From: Actinocatenispora rupis
Lineage (GTDB): Bacteria; Actinomycetota; Actinomycetes; Mycobacteriales; Micromonosporaceae
DNA: 64,000 nucleotides
NCBI RefSeq assembly: GCF_016861975.1
Contig: NZ_BOMB01000027.1
Coordinates: 39,210-103,209 of the forward strand
Direction: 5' to 3'
The notes under the pieces: model-generated
Told to the model about the DNA's origin: nothing
The model's database searches: none
What the model saw: the letters and a program-made list of their open reading frames with translations, nothing else
Part shown: one piece after another, positions 1-8,819 of the stretch
Numbering within the stretch: the first letter of the stretch is position 1
How the letters are laid out: every line of letters begins with the position of its first letter
Translations under genes and position numbers: made by a program

Positions 1-131
1 AACCCGCCGACCGACCCCGGGTACGGGAGGCCGCCGCAGCACTGAGTCCGGCGGTACCGGCACGACGCGGCCGGGTGGCGCGGGGGTGACCCGCCCACCC
101 GGCCGCCGTACGTGGCGGGTCCGGTACCCGG

Positions 132-149
132 GTCATGTCCGGACATGAC
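132..149. promoter_or_regulatory. 18-bp perfect palindrome
   Basis: GTCATGTCCGGACATGAC reads the same on both strands. It lies about 100 bp upstream of the STAS gene promoter and could be a dimeric repressor site. I do not recognise its regulator. Positions 1-131 hold no gene I can support; the window may begin just past the end of a neighbouring gene. Confidence 0.4.
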
Positions 150-249
150 GCCTTCACCCGGTACCTTGCCGACCGTTACCCGCTGCGAGAAAGGTCACGA
201 ACAGCGAGGTCGGGGCGTACCGTGCCGGGCGCGGTGGGCCGGCGCGGGT

Positions 250-255
250 TAGGCT
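250..255 (+). promoter_or_regulatory. -10 hexamer of a leaderless promoter (TAGGCT)
   Basis: TAGGCT ends 7 nt before GTG 263 and no Shine-Dalgarno is present, so transcription and translation probably start at the same base. Confidence 0.55.
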
Positions 256-262
256 GACTCCC

Positions 263-583
263 GTGCGACCGGACCTGGACATCTCGGTGCGCCACGAGCC
301 GGAAGAGACCGTGGTGGCGCTCGCCGGCGAAATCGACATCCACACCGTGTCGCGGCTCGTCTCCACGGTCGAGGAGAGCCTCGAACAGCACGGGCCCGCG
401 CGCCTGCTCCTCGACATGGGTCAGGTGACGTTCTGCGACTCGCAGGGTCTCGGCACCCTCGTCGTGCTCAACCGCACCGCGACGCGCGCCCGCAGTTCGC
501 TGGTGCTCACCAACGTGGGGGCGTTCCTCACGCGCCTGCTGGAGGTCACCGGCCTGCGGCACGCGTTCACCATCCGCCCCTGA
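263..583 (+). CDS. STAS-domain anti-sigma factor antagonist
   Basis: A 106-residue protein made only of a STAS domain, the usual size for SpoIIAA/RsbV-type anti-anti-sigma factors. The opening strands (residues 5-25) are followed by the loop FCDSQGLGTLVV; Ser60 in CDSQG is the expected phosphorylation site. Unphosphorylated proteins of this family bind an anti-sigma kinase and release a sigma factor; the kinase phosphorylates the serine to reverse this. No partner kinase or sigma gene is adjacent, so the pathway cannot be named. The GTG start is supported by a leaderless -10 hexamer. The gene stands alone, 134 bp before ptrB on the same strand. Family is certain; the specific stress circuit is unknown. 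Confidence 0.9.
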   Translation: MRPDLDISVRHEPEETVVALAGEIDIHTVSRLVSTVEESLEQHGPARLLLDMGQVTFCDSQGLGTLVVLNRTATRARSSLVLTNVGAFLTRLLEVTGLRHAFTIRP

Positions 584-705
584 CTCACCCGTTCCGGGGA
601 CATCGTCCCGGAAGCTCGGTGCGTCCGGGATCGCCGATCCTGGAACGCAACCCACCGCGTACGGTGTGGCGGCTCCGCGCGCGGCGGTGCCGGCGGGGCG
701 GCCGG

Positions 706-711
706 TAGCGT
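706..711 (+). promoter_or_regulatory. -10 hexamer of a leaderless promoter (TAGCGT)
   Basis: TAGCGT ends 6 nt before ATG 718; no Shine-Dalgarno is seen. Confidence 0.55.
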
Positions 712-717
712 GGCGGC

Positions 718-2835
718 ATGACGAGTGAGCGTGGCGAGCAGCCGCCGGTCGCGCGGCGGGTGCCGTCGGAGCGGACACAGCACGGGGACACGGTCGTCGA
801 CGAGTACGCGTGGTTGGCGGACAAGCAGGCCCCGGAGACCCTCGCGTACCTGCGGGCGGAGAACGCGTGGACCGAGCGGGTCACCGCCCATCTGGGTGAT
901 CTTCGGGAGCAGATCTTCACCGAGATCAAGGACCGTACGCAGGAGACCGACCTGTCCGTGCCGACCCGCAAGGCCGGCTGGTGGTACTACACGCGCACGG
1001 TCGAGGGGCAGCAGTACCCGATCCACTGCCGGGTGAAGGCGGGCGACGACCCGACGCCGCCGTCGGTGGAGCCGGGCGTACCGGTGGCGGGCGAGGACGT
1101 GCTGCTGGACCAGAACGAGCTGGCCGACGGGCACGAGTTCTTCGCGCTGGGCACGTTCACGGTGAGCGTGGACGGCCGGTTCCTGGCGTACGCGGACGAC
1201 TTCGCCGGGGACGAGCGCTTCACGTTGCGGGTCAAGGATCTCGCGTCCGGCGAGCTGCTCGACGACGAGGTCCCGGACACCGCGTACGGCGCGGCCTGGT
1301 CGGCGGACTCGACGCACCTGTTCTACCTGACGGTCGACGACGCGTGGCGGCCGTACCGGGTGTGGCGGCACCGGATCGGTACGAAGGCGTCCGACGACGT
1401 CATCGTGTACGAGGAGCCGGACGAGCGGTTCTGGGTGGGGGTCGGGCTGACCCGCAGCGAGCGGTACATCCTGATCGACCTGCACAGCAAGGTGACCAGC
1501 GAGGTGCGGTACCTGCCGGCGGACGACCCGACGGCCGAGCCGACGCTGATCCGCGCCCGCAAGCAGGACGTCGAGTACGAGGTGGACCACCAGATCGTCC
1601 ACAGTGGACCGGACCGGTTCCTGGTGCTGCACAACGATTCCAGCGTCGGCGGCGGGGTGAACTTCGCGCTCGCCGCGGCGCCGGTGGACGCGCCGGACGA
1701 GTGGACCACCGTCGTCCCGCACGCCGACGACACCCGGCTGCTGGACTTCGACGTGTTCGCCGACCACCTCGTACTCAGCCTGCGCCGCAACGTCCTCACC
1801 GGTCTGCGGGTGTACCCGCTGGCGGTGGACGGCGCGCTCGGCGAGGGCCACGACGTCGCCTTCCCGGAGCCGCTCTACTCCGTCGATCCGGACCTGAACG
1901 CGGAGTACGACACGGACACGTTCCGGTTGTCGTACACGTCGCTGGTGACGCCGCGGTCGGTGTACGACTACCTGTTCGCGACCCGGGAACTGGTGCTGCG
2001 CAAGCGAACCCCGGTCCTCGGCGGCTACGACCCGGAGCAGTACGAGCAGTTCCGGGAGTGGGCGGTCGCGCCGGACGGCACCCGCGTGCCGATCTCCGTC
2101 GTCGCGCGCCGCGACACCCCGCGCGACGGCACCGCACCGTGCCTGCTCTACGGCTACGGCTCGTACGAGATCTCCGTCGACCCGAGCTTCCAGGTCGCCC
2201 GGCTGTCCCTGCTCGACCGCGGCTTCGTGTACGCGATCGCGCACGTCCGCGGCGGCGGCGAGATGGGCCGCGCCTGGTACGACGACGGCAAGATGCTGCG
2301 CAAGAAGAACACGTTCACCGACTTCGTCGCGTGCGCCCGGCACCTGGTCGACGCGGGCTGGACGTCGGTGCCGAAGCTCGCCGCGTACGGCGGGTCGGCC
2401 GGCGGGCTGCTGATGGGCGCGGTCGTGAACGAGGCGCCCGACGCGTTCGGCGCGATCGCCGCGGTGGTGCCGTTCGTCGACGCGCTGAACTCGATCCTCG
2501 ACCCGTCGCTGCCGCTCACCGTCATCGAGTGGGACGAGTGGGGCGACCCCCTCCACAACGCCGACGTGTACGCCTACATGAAGTCGTACTCGCCGTACGA
2601 GAACGTGGGCGACGCGTCCACGTACCCGCCGATCTACGTGGAGACCAGCCTCAACGACACCCGCGTGCTCTACCACGAGCCGGCGAAGTGGGTGGCCCGG
2701 CTGCGCGCCGCGGGCGCCCCGCACGTCACGTTCAAGACCGAGATGGAGGCCGGCCACGCCGGACCGTCCGGCCGCTACAACACCTGGCGCGAGACCGCCC
2801 GGCTGTACGCCTGGATCGTCGACACCGTCGGCTGA
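718..2835 (+). CDS. ptrB: oligopeptidase B (S9 family serine peptidase)
   Basis: The 705-residue protein matches the length and layout of cytosolic S9A oligopeptidase B: an N-terminal propeller (about residues 1-420) that gates access, then an alpha/beta-hydrolase domain. The catalytic triad is visible as Ser560 in YGGSAGG, Asp647 in LNDTRV and His680 in EAGHAG. No signal peptide is present. Enzymes of this family cut short peptides after basic residues and take part in peptide turnover. The ATG start is preceded by TAGCGT at the spacing of a leaderless promoter. A copy of a palindromic 13-mer lies inside at 1597. The last codons and stop are part of a tandemly repeated segment that runs on into the intergenic space. 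Prolyl oligopeptidase is the alternative, but the sequence pattern around the serine favours PtrB. Confidence 0.92.
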   Translation: MTSERGEQPPVARRVPSERTQHGDTVVDEYAWLADKQAPETLAYLRAENAWTERVTAHLGDLREQIFTEIKDRTQETDLSVPTRKAGWWYYTRTVEGQQYPIHCRVKAGDDPTPPSVEPGVPVAGEDVLLDQNELADGHEFFALGTFTVSVDGRFLAYADDFAGDERFTLRVKDLASGELLDDEVPDTAYGAAWSADSTHLFYLTVDDAWRPYRVWRHRIGTKASDDVIVYEEPDERFWVGVGLTRSERYILIDLHSKVTSEVRYLPADDPTAEPTLIRARKQDVEYEVDHQIVHSGPDRFLVLHNDSSVGGGVNFALAAAPVDAPDEWTTVVPHADDTRLLDFDVFADHLVLSLRRNVLTGLRVYPLAVDGALGEGHDVAFPEPLYSVDPDLNAEYDTDTFRLSYTSLVTPRSVYDYLFATRELVLRKRTPVLGGYDPEQYEQFREWAVAPDGTRVPISVVARRDTPRDGTAPCLLYGYGSYEISVDPSFQVARLSLLDRGFVYAIAHVRGGGEMGRAWYDDGKMLRKKNTFTDFVACARHLVDAGWTSVPKLAAYGGSAGGLLMGAVVNEAPDAFGAIAAVVPFVDALNSILDPSLPLTVIEWDEWGDPLHNADVYAYMKSYSPYENVGDASTYPPIYVETSLNDTRVLYHEPAKWVARLRAAGAPHVTFKTEMEAGHAGPSGRYNTWRETARLYAWIVDTVG
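1597..1609. repeat. iterated palindrome GTCCACAGTGGAC, copy 1
   Basis: Odd-length palindrome inside ptrB. In the ptrB frame it is read as ...GTC CAC AGT GGA C.., and AGT and GGA are rare codons in this window. Confidence 0.6.
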
Positions 2836-2984
2836 CGCCCGGCGAGCATCGCAGCGAGCGCAGCGAGCGAGGAGCGGAACCGGGCGGAAGCCGACCAGCC
2901 AACACAGTCGGCTGACGCCCGGCGAGCACAGCGAGCGAGGAGCGGAACCGGGCGGAAGCCGACCAGGCCAGCACCGTCGGCTGA
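2827..2984. repeat. tandem repeat of the ptrB stop region, two units
   Basis: GTCGGCTGA, which contains the ptrB stop codon, recurs at 2827, 2907 and 2976. The segments between them (80 and 69 bp) are near-identical and each carries GCGAGCGAGGAGCGGAACC followed by GGGCGGAAGCCGACCA; the second unit lacks about 11 bp. The GAGCG-rich core resembles the short runs at 53591-53607 and at the window end. Segmental duplication or expansion of a dispersed gene-end repeat is the likely origin. Confidence 0.75.
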
Positions 2985-3052
2985 TTCTCTCTGGTACGGC
3001 GGCGGGCCATGCGCCCGTCGCCACCCGGCCGCGGGGACGGGCAGGGGCGTAC

Positions 3053-3058
3053 TACTGT
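3053..3058 (+). promoter_or_regulatory. -10 hexamer (TACTGT) upstream of the Hsp70 gene
   Basis: TACTGT ends 7 nt before GTG 3066, which opens a short leader ORF. The transcript would start at or beside that GTG. Confidence 0.4.
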
Positions 3059-3065
3059 CGCGCGG

Positions 3066-3092
3066 GTGACGAAACGGGGCAGAGCCGCGTGA
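3066..3092 (+). CDS. possible 8-codon leader peptide
   Basis: GTG 3066 opens the peptide VTKRGRAA, and its TGA overlaps the GTG of the following Hsp70 gene in a GTGA overlap. A -10-like hexamer sits 7 nt upstream of the GTG. The Hsp70 start itself has no clear Shine-Dalgarno, so re-initiation after this leader would explain how it is translated. This is inference from layout only. Confidence 0.3.
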   Translation: MTKRGRAA

Positions 3093-4945
3093 GCGGCGCG
3101 AGGCTGGGCGTCGACTTCGGTACGTCGCACACGGTCGCGGTGCTGGCGTATCCGGACGGCCGGACCCGGCCGCTGCTGTTCGACGGCGGCGCACCGCTGC
3201 TGCGCTCCGCGGTGTACGCCGACGGCGGCGGCGACCTGCTGGTCGGGCAGGACGCGGTGCGCCGCGCCGGGCTCGACCCCACGCGGTACGAGCCGCACCC
3301 GAAGCGGCACGTGGACGACACGTCGGTGCTGCTCGGCGACCGCGAGTTGCGGGTGGTGGAGCTGATCGCCGCCGTGCTGCGCCGGGTCGGGGACGAGGCC
3401 CGCCGGGTGGCCGGGCCGCCCGCGGAGGTGGTCCTCACCGTGCCGGCCGCCTGGGGTCAGCCCCGTCGACAGGTACTGCTGGACGCGGCGGCGGTGGCCG
3501 CCCTGGCACCGACGCGCCTCGTACCGGAACCGGTGGCCGCCGCGACGTACTTCGTGGCCGTGCTCGGCGCGCGGATCGCGGACGGCCGGCCGATCGCGGT
3601 GTTCGACTTCGGCGGCGGCACTCTGGACGTCGCCGTGGTACGCCGGGCTGGGGCGGGGTTCGAGGTGCTGGCCACGGGCGGGCTGGACGACCTGGGCGGC
3701 GTCGACCTGGACGCCGCGATCGTCCGCCACCTCGGCGACGCGGTACCGGCCGGGCAGCGGGGCGCCTGGGGCACGCTCCTCGCGCCCCGCGACACGGACG
3801 AGCGGCGCGACGCCCGCCTGCTCTGGGACGACGTACGCACCGCCAAGGAGACGCTGTCCCGTACGAATCTCGCACCGGTCCGGCTGCCCCGGGTCGGCAC
3901 CGAGCCGCACCTCACGCGGCACGAGTTCGAGGCGCTGGCGGCGCCGCTGCTCGACCGCGCGGTCGCCGAGACCCGCCGTGTACTGTCCACGGCCGGGCTC
4001 GCCCCGTCCGCGCTCGCCGGCCTGTACCTGGTCGGCGGCTCCAGCCGGGTACCGCTGGTGTCGCAGGCGCTGCACTCCGGCCTCGGCGTACCGCCGCTGG
4101 TGCTGGAACAGCCCGAGGTCGCCGTCGCCGAGGGTGCCGCGCGCCTCCCCGCCGCCGCTCCGCCCGGACCCGCCGCGCCGGCCGTACCAGCGGCGGTTCC
4201 CGTGCCGGCCGGCTCGGCGCATCCGGCTGCACCTGCGGCTGCTTCCCCGCTCGCCACAACGCATCCGGCCGCCGCGCCCGGATCACCGCGTACGGGGCAC
4301 CCTGGCCGTACGGCGTCCGGCAGGCCCACGCCGGCACGGGCACCAGGTACGGGCCGGAGGCGGCGGCTGTGGCTGCTGGCGATCCCCGCCGGGATCCTGG
4401 CCGTACTCGCCGGCGCCGGCGTCTACGTCTTCGGCCTGCACCCCGGCCTGTCGATGCTGAGCATGCCGAGCAGCATGGTCGGGTTCGCGCAGAAGTGGTG
4501 GACGTCCACGTCGTCGTGCCGCAGCATCGAATCCCCGAACACCACCGGCTACACGCACCTGACCGAGCCGACCAACGACACGATGGTCAACGCCGAGATC
4601 GCCGGCCGCGGGTACGTCTGGCGCTGCGACATGACCGCCAGCGTCCGCGCCGCCACCACGGCCGACTACGTCGTGTTCACCGGCGTCGACAGCAGGTCCA
4701 CGGCGGACGGGACCGAGGCGGAACACATCCAGAAGACGTGGGCGGCCGAGAAGCGCGACTTCGCGACCGTCGGCGGCAGCTACGCGTACGCCGCACCGAG
4801 CAGCCACGTCGACCCGCGCGCCAAGCTGTACTGGACGAACGACGAGTACCCGAGCACGGGCGAGGACGTGATCGACGGGTTCCTGGTGTCGACGAAGAAC
4901 GGCGACGTCGACAAGCTCTACCAGCTGTGGCGCGACCACGCCTGA
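3089..4945 (+). CDS. membrane-anchored Hsp70-family protein
   Basis: Residues 1-350 form an Hsp70 actin-like ATPase: phosphate-1 loop GVDFGTSHTVAVL, phosphate-2 loop FDFGGGTLDVAVV and adenosine motif LYLVGGSSRVPLV. The usual substrate-binding domain is missing. Instead there is a Pro/Ala/Gly-rich linker (about 350-425), one membrane helix (about 426-450) and a 165-residue extracytoplasmic domain with two cysteines (SSCRSIE and WRCDMT) that could form a disulphide. The topology puts the ATPase in the cytoplasm. Related Hsp70-TM proteins are widespread in Actinobacteria but their role is unknown; signalling or envelope sensing is a guess. The GTG start is chosen because the Hsp70 fold begins six residues in; it overlaps the stop of a possible leader peptide. 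Confidence 0.85.
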   Translation: MSGARLGVDFGTSHTVAVLAYPDGRTRPLLFDGGAPLLRSAVYADGGGDLLVGQDAVRRAGLDPTRYEPHPKRHVDDTSVLLGDRELRVVELIAAVLRRVGDEARRVAGPPAEVVLTVPAAWGQPRRQVLLDAAAVAALAPTRLVPEPVAAATYFVAVLGARIADGRPIAVFDFGGGTLDVAVVRRAGAGFEVLATGGLDDLGGVDLDAAIVRHLGDAVPAGQRGAWGTLLAPRDTDERRDARLLWDDVRTAKETLSRTNLAPVRLPRVGTEPHLTRHEFEALAAPLLDRAVAETRRVLSTAGLAPSALAGLYLVGGSSRVPLVSQALHSGLGVPPLVLEQPEVAVAEGAARLPAAAPPGPAAPAVPAAVPVPAGSAHPAAPAAASPLATTHPAAAPGSPRTGHPGRTASGRPTPARAPGTGRRRRLWLLAIPAGILAVLAGAGVYVFGLHPGLSMLSMPSSMVGFAQKWWTSTSSCRSIESPNTTGYTHLTEPTNDTMVNAEIAGRGYVWRCDMTASVRAATTADYVVFTGVDSRSTADGTEAEHIQKTWAAEKRDFATVGGSYAYAAPSSHVDPRAKLYWTNDEYPSTGEDVIDGFLVSTKNGDVDKLYQLWRDHA

Positions 4946-4984
4946 CCGACGTGCCTGCCGCCACCTCGGGCGCGACGGCGACGG

Positions 4985-5938
4985 TCAGGCGGTGACGAGG
5001 TCGGCGAGCAGCTCGGCGGGCAGGTTCCCACCCGACACCACGGCGACGGTACGGCCGGTGGGCAGTTCGTCCACGTGGTACAGGTACGCGGCGGTCGTGG
5101 TGGCGCCGGACGGTTCGGCGACGAGGCGGCCCTGGCGGGCGAGAACGCCGACGGCGGCCCGGATCTCGTCCTCGGCGACGGTGACGATCCCGTCCAGGTG
5201 CGCGCTCAGGTGCGCCAGCGTCAACTCCGACAGCGCGGTACGCATACCGTCGGCGATCGACGCGTACCGCTGCTCGTCCGGGTACGGCACGAGCCGGCCG
5301 GCGGCGAGCGAGTCGCGGGCGTCGGGCGCGACGGCCGGTTCCACCCCGTACACCTTGGCGGTGGGGCGCAACGCCTTCACCGCGGTACTCACGCCGGACG
5401 CGAGACCGCCGCCGCCGACCTGGACGAGTACCACGTCGACGGCGGGCTCGTCGGCGAGGATCTCCAGCCCGACCGTGCCCTGCCCGGCGATCACGTCCCG
5501 GTGGTCGAACGGCGGCACGATCGCGAGCCCGCGCTCGGCGGCGATCCGCTCCGTGGTGTCGAGCCGCTCGGCCCCCGGTACGAGAACGACCTCGGCACCG
5601 TACGAGCGGATCGACTCGATCTTGGTGGCGGGCGCGACGTCCGGCACGACGACGACGGCGGGCACCCCGAACACGGCCGCCGCGTACGCCACGGCCTGGC
5701 CGTGGTTGCCGGACGAGTGCGTGACGACGCCGCCCCGGCGTACCTCGTCGGGCAGGGACGCGATCGCGTGGTACGCCCCGCGGATCTTGAACGCGCCGAC
5801 CGGCTGGAGGTTCTCCGGCTTGAGCGACAGCGGGCGCTCGGGCGTGCCCCACGTCTGCGGCAGCAGCGGCGTACGCACGGCGATGCCGGCCAGGTTGTCC
5901 GCCGCCGCCCGGATGTCCTCGACAGTCACCAGCTCCAT
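4985..5938 (-). CDS. threonine/serine dehydratase (PLP, fold type II)
   Basis: A 317-residue single-domain enzyme without a C-terminal regulatory ACT domain, so it is the catabolic TdcB/serine racemase-like form rather than biosynthetic IlvA. The PLP lysine is Lys51 in FKIRGAYHA, the substrate loop is SSGNHGQAVA and the phosphate-binding glycine run is VGGGGLASG. It should deaminate L-threonine to 2-oxobutyrate and/or L-serine to pyruvate in the cytoplasm. It is the last gene of three on the minus strand after an aldo/keto reductase and a class III aminotransferase, with 75 bp between it and the aminotransferase; co-transcription is plausible. The start is ATG 5938 with a weak AGGATGA upstream. 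Serine racemase activity cannot be excluded. Confidence 0.88.
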   Translation of the reverse strand: MELVTVEDIRAAADNLAGIAVRTPLLPQTWGTPERPLSLKPENLQPVGAFKIRGAYHAIASLPDEVRRGGVVTHSSGNHGQAVAYAAAVFGVPAVVVVPDVAPATKIESIRSYGAEVVLVPGAERLDTTERIAAERGLAIVPPFDHRDVIAGQGTVGLEILADEPAVDVVLVQVGGGGLASGVSTAVKALRPTAKVYGVEPAVAPDARDSLAAGRLVPYPDEQRYASIADGMRTALSELTLAHLSAHLDGIVTVAEDEIRAAVGVLARQGRLVAEPSGATTTAAYLYHVDELPTGRTVAVVSGGNLPAELLADLVTA

Positions 5939-6013
5939 GCCGTCATCCTGCCGCGCCGACCGTACGCCGGGGCCGACCCGCGGCGCAGCTCACAACGCCC
6001 GGGGCCGGCCCGG

Positions 6014-7258
6014 TCAGGACCGGCGCAGGTCGGTGAGCGCGGCCCAGATGCCGTCGGCGAGCAGGCGGGCCTCGTCGTCCGACATCACGAACGCCGGCGA
6101 GATCTGGATGGCACCCGCGCCGACCACCCGGGTCGACACCGCCTGCTTGCGGAGCGCCTTGACCAGGTTCGGCGCGAGCGTCGGCTCGGTGAGCTGCACG
6201 GCGGCCAGCGCACCGGCGCCGGCGCGTACCTCCGCGACGAGGGAGTGCTCGGTGAGCCGGGCCAGCTCGCGTACCAGGGTCGACTCCAGCCGCTTGGACT
6301 CGGTGAGCAGGTGCTCGCGCTCCAGGATGTCCAGGTTGCGCAGGGCGACCGCGGCGGCGGCCGGATGCCCCGAGTACGTGTAGCCGTGGCGCCACCACAC
6401 GCCCGCGCCCGGCCGGAAGAACGGCTCCGCGACACGCCCGGCGGCAATCACCGCGCCGAGCGGCAGGTACCCGGAGGTGATGCCCTTGGCGCAGGTGATC
6501 AGGTCGGGGTCCAGGTTGTACCGCCCGCTGGCGAACCAGTCGCCGCCGATGCGGCCGAAGCCGGTCACCACCTCGTCCGCGACGAACAGCACCCCGTACT
6601 CCCGGCAGATCCGGCGCACCTCGGTCAGGTACCCCTCGGCCGGCGGGTACACGCCGCCCGCGCCGATCACCGGCTCGCAGAAGAACGCCGCCACCCGGTC
6701 CGGCCCGATCCGCTCGATCGTGGCGCGCAGCTCCTCCGCCGAGTCCCGCGACACGACGGCGGTGTCCGGCATCAGCTCCCCGTACCCCTCGCGGTTGCCG
6801 GGGATGCCCGCCATCGCCGTCCCCGCCACGTGCATCCCGTGGTACGCGTTGGTGCGGGAGACGAGCACGGTGCGCTGCGGTTGACCCAGCTCGTGCCAGT
6901 ACCGGCGGGCGAGCTTGGCGGCGGTGTCGACCGAGTCGGAGCCGCCGGACGTGAAGAACACCTTGGCGCCGGCGAGGGGCGCGAGCGACGCGACCCGTTC
7001 CGCCAGGTCCAGCGTGGTACGCACGGCGAAGTCACCGAACGACGAGTACGCGGCGAGCTTCTTCATCTGCTCGGCGGCGGCCTCGGCCAGCTCCCGGCGG
7101 CCGTGCCCGACGTTCGCGAACCAGAGGCCGGCGGTGGCGTCGAGGTAGCGCCGGTCGTTCTCGTCGAAGACCCAGACCCCGTCGCCGCGGTGCAGCACGA
7201 ACTCACCCGACTCGCTGACCTCGCCCATGTCGGCGAACGGATGCCAGAACGCGCCCAT
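6014..7258 (-). CDS. class III PLP-dependent aminotransferase
   Basis: A 414-residue fold-type I aminotransferase of the omega/aspartate-aminotransferase family. The PLP lysine is Lys258 in CAKGITSGYLPLG; upstream are the cofactor loop TSGGSDSVDTA and the Asp of FVADEVVTGFGR. The WHPFADM start resembles beta-alanine:pyruvate and diamine:pyruvate transaminases, so an amine or beta-amino acid is the likely donor; the substrate is not determined. A strong GAGGAGGGG Shine-Dalgarno precedes ATG 7258. It follows the aldo/keto reductase by 101 bp, which contains a GC stem (GTCGGCC...GGCCGAC, about 7292-7314). Confidence 0.88.
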   Translation of the reverse strand: MGAFWHPFADMGEVSESGEFVLHRGDGVWVFDENDRRYLDATAGLWFANVGHGRRELAEAAAEQMKKLAAYSSFGDFAVRTTLDLAERVASLAPLAGAKVFFTSGGSDSVDTAAKLARRYWHELGQPQRTVLVSRTNAYHGMHVAGTAMAGIPGNREGYGELMPDTAVVSRDSAEELRATIERIGPDRVAAFFCEPVIGAGGVYPPAEGYLTEVRRICREYGVLFVADEVVTGFGRIGGDWFASGRYNLDPDLITCAKGITSGYLPLGAVIAAGRVAEPFFRPGAGVWWRHGYTYSGHPAAAAVALRNLDILEREHLLTESKRLESTLVRELARLTEHSLVAEVRAGAGALAAVQLTEPTLAPNLVKALRKQAVSTRVVGAGAIQISPAFVMSDDEARLLADGIWAALTDLRRS

Positions 7259-7359
7259 CTACCCCTCCTCACACCGCCCGGCGGCCCAGGCGGGTCGGCC
7301 ACGGCCTGCGGCCGACCGTACCCCGGGCGGACGCGCGGCGCCGGGCCAACCCCGGCGGG

Positions 7360-8394
7360 TCAGCGGGGACGGGTGGGGCCGGTACCGGCGCCGGAGCGTT
7401 CGATCGCCTCGGCGATCTCGTCGAGGTCGTCGGCGTCGAGGGTCAGCTCGGCGGCCGGCAGCCAGCCGGTGACCTGGTCGGGGCGGCGGCCGCCGACGAT
7501 CGCGCCGGTCACACCCGGCCAGGACAGTGTCCAGGCGACGGCGACGGCCGGCAGGGTCAGCCCGCGCCGGTGCGCGACGCCGCCCATCCGCCGGGCCAGG
7601 TCCAGGTTGCGGTCGAGCGCCGCGCCGACGAAGTCGCCATCGGTACGCCGCCAGTCGTCGGCCGGCAGCGCGGCCACCCGTTCCCGGCTGAACGCCCCGG
7701 TCAGCAGGCCCGACTGCATCGGGCTGTACCCGATCACGCCCGTCCCATGCTCGGCGCACCACGGGATCTCGACGGCCGCGGCCGCCCGGTCGATCGCGGA
7801 GAACGGCGGCTGGAGCGAGTCCACGTGCCCGATCGCCTCGGCTTCGGCGAGCTGCTTGGCGTCGTGGTTGGACAGCCCGACCGCGCGGACCTTCCCCTCC
7901 CGCTTCAGGTCCAGCAACGTCTGCCAGTACTCGGCGAGCGGCGTGCCGTCCGCCGGCTCGTCGGCCGACTCCGCCGGCCAGTGCATCTGGTACAGGTCGA
8001 TGCGCTCGACGCCGAGCCGGCGCAGCGAACCCTCGACCTCGCGGCGGATGCTCGCGGCGGCACCGACCCGGCGCGGCTCGACGCCGCGGTCACTCTCGTC
8101 GACCACCAGGCCACACTTCGTGAAGACGTACGGCCGCTCCTCCTCGCGGTACTGGGCGATCGCGGCGCCGACCACCTCCTCGGAGTGCCCGAGCCCGTAC
8201 ACGGCGGCGGTGTCGATCCAGTTGACGCCGTGCTCCACCGCGTACCGGACGGCGGCGGCCGAGTCGGCGTCGTCCTGACCGCCCCAGCCGTACCGCCAGC
8301 CGGCGCCGCCGATGGCCCACGCACCGAAGCCGACGCGCGTGATGTGCATGTCCGTCCGACCCAACCGCGCGGTGGGGAGATCGGTACTCGGCAT
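7360..8394 (-). CDS. aldo/keto reductase
   Basis: A 344-residue TIM-barrel NADPH-dependent oxidoreductase. Catalytic residues are visible as Asp and Tyr in DTAAVYGLGHSEE, Lys in FTKCGL and His in QMHWPAE. The reading frame stays open for another 135 codons upstream, but ATG 8394 is chosen because an AAGGAGGTGG Shine-Dalgarno sits just before it and the conserved RLGRTDMHITRVGFG begins ten residues later. It should reduce an aldehyde or sugar carbonyl in the cytoplasm; the substrate is unknown. It heads the minus-strand run with the aminotransferase and dehydratase. Confidence 0.88.
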   Translation of the reverse strand: MPSTDLPTARLGRTDMHITRVGFGAWAIGGAGWRYGWGGQDDADSAAAVRYAVEHGVNWIDTAAVYGLGHSEEVVGAAIAQYREEERPYVFTKCGLVVDESDRGVEPRRVGAAASIRREVEGSLRRLGVERIDLYQMHWPAESADEPADGTPLAEYWQTLLDLKREGKVRAVGLSNHDAKQLAEAEAIGHVDSLQPPFSAIDRAAAAVEIPWCAEHGTGVIGYSPMQSGLLTGAFSRERVAALPADDWRRTDGDFVGAALDRNLDLARRMGGVAHRRGLTLPAVAVAWTLSWPGVTGAIVGGRRPDQVTGWLPAAELTLDADDLDEIAEAIERSGAGTGPTRPR

Positions 8395-8742
8395 CGCCGG
8401 CCACCTCCTTGCCTCTGCTCGTCGGGAGCCCGGCCCCGGCTCCTGAGGAGAACAGTGGCGCACGTCGCCTCCGCACGTGCGACATTGCGCGGATCCGTGG
8501 AACTTCCCACGGATCGCGGCGCCGGTGTGGGCAGTTCCACATCCGAGCGCGACGGTTGCGCGCGGCGGTCTGTCGCCGGCGACGGCTTTCCCTGGTGGCG
8601 CGCGGGATGCAGCCGGCCGTGAACCAACCTCTAACGTCGTCTTACGTAACGGCCGCATGCTCTCGTCGTTACCCATGGTGTCCGCACCCACGGGTACGGG
8701 TGTTCGCTGACCTGGCAACCCCGCCAGACGGGTCACGCAGGG

Positions 8743-8772
8743 TTGAACGGAACTCAGCGGCTTCCGTACTCT
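8743..8772 (+). promoter_or_regulatory. candidate sigma-A promoter for the riboswitch transcript
   Basis: TTGAAC (8743-8748), 18 bp, TACTCT (8767-8772). It lies just upstream of the riboswitch and on the right strand. The rest of 8395-8742 shows no gene; it is the divergent upstream region of the aldo/keto reductase. Confidence 0.4.
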
Positions 8773-8819
8773 TGGGCGGTCCGGTCGGCAGTCGGTCACC
8801 AGCCGGGTGACCCCGACGG

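Noticed and set aside
421..3024. Long open frame on the minus strand opposite ptrB
   Set aside because: It is the antisense of ptrB; the Arg/Val/Gly-rich translation has no domain and open frames opposite GC-rich genes are expected.
5075..8278. 1067-codon open frame on the plus strand
   Set aside because: It spans three real minus-strand genes with PLP or NADPH motifs and has no recognisable fold itself.
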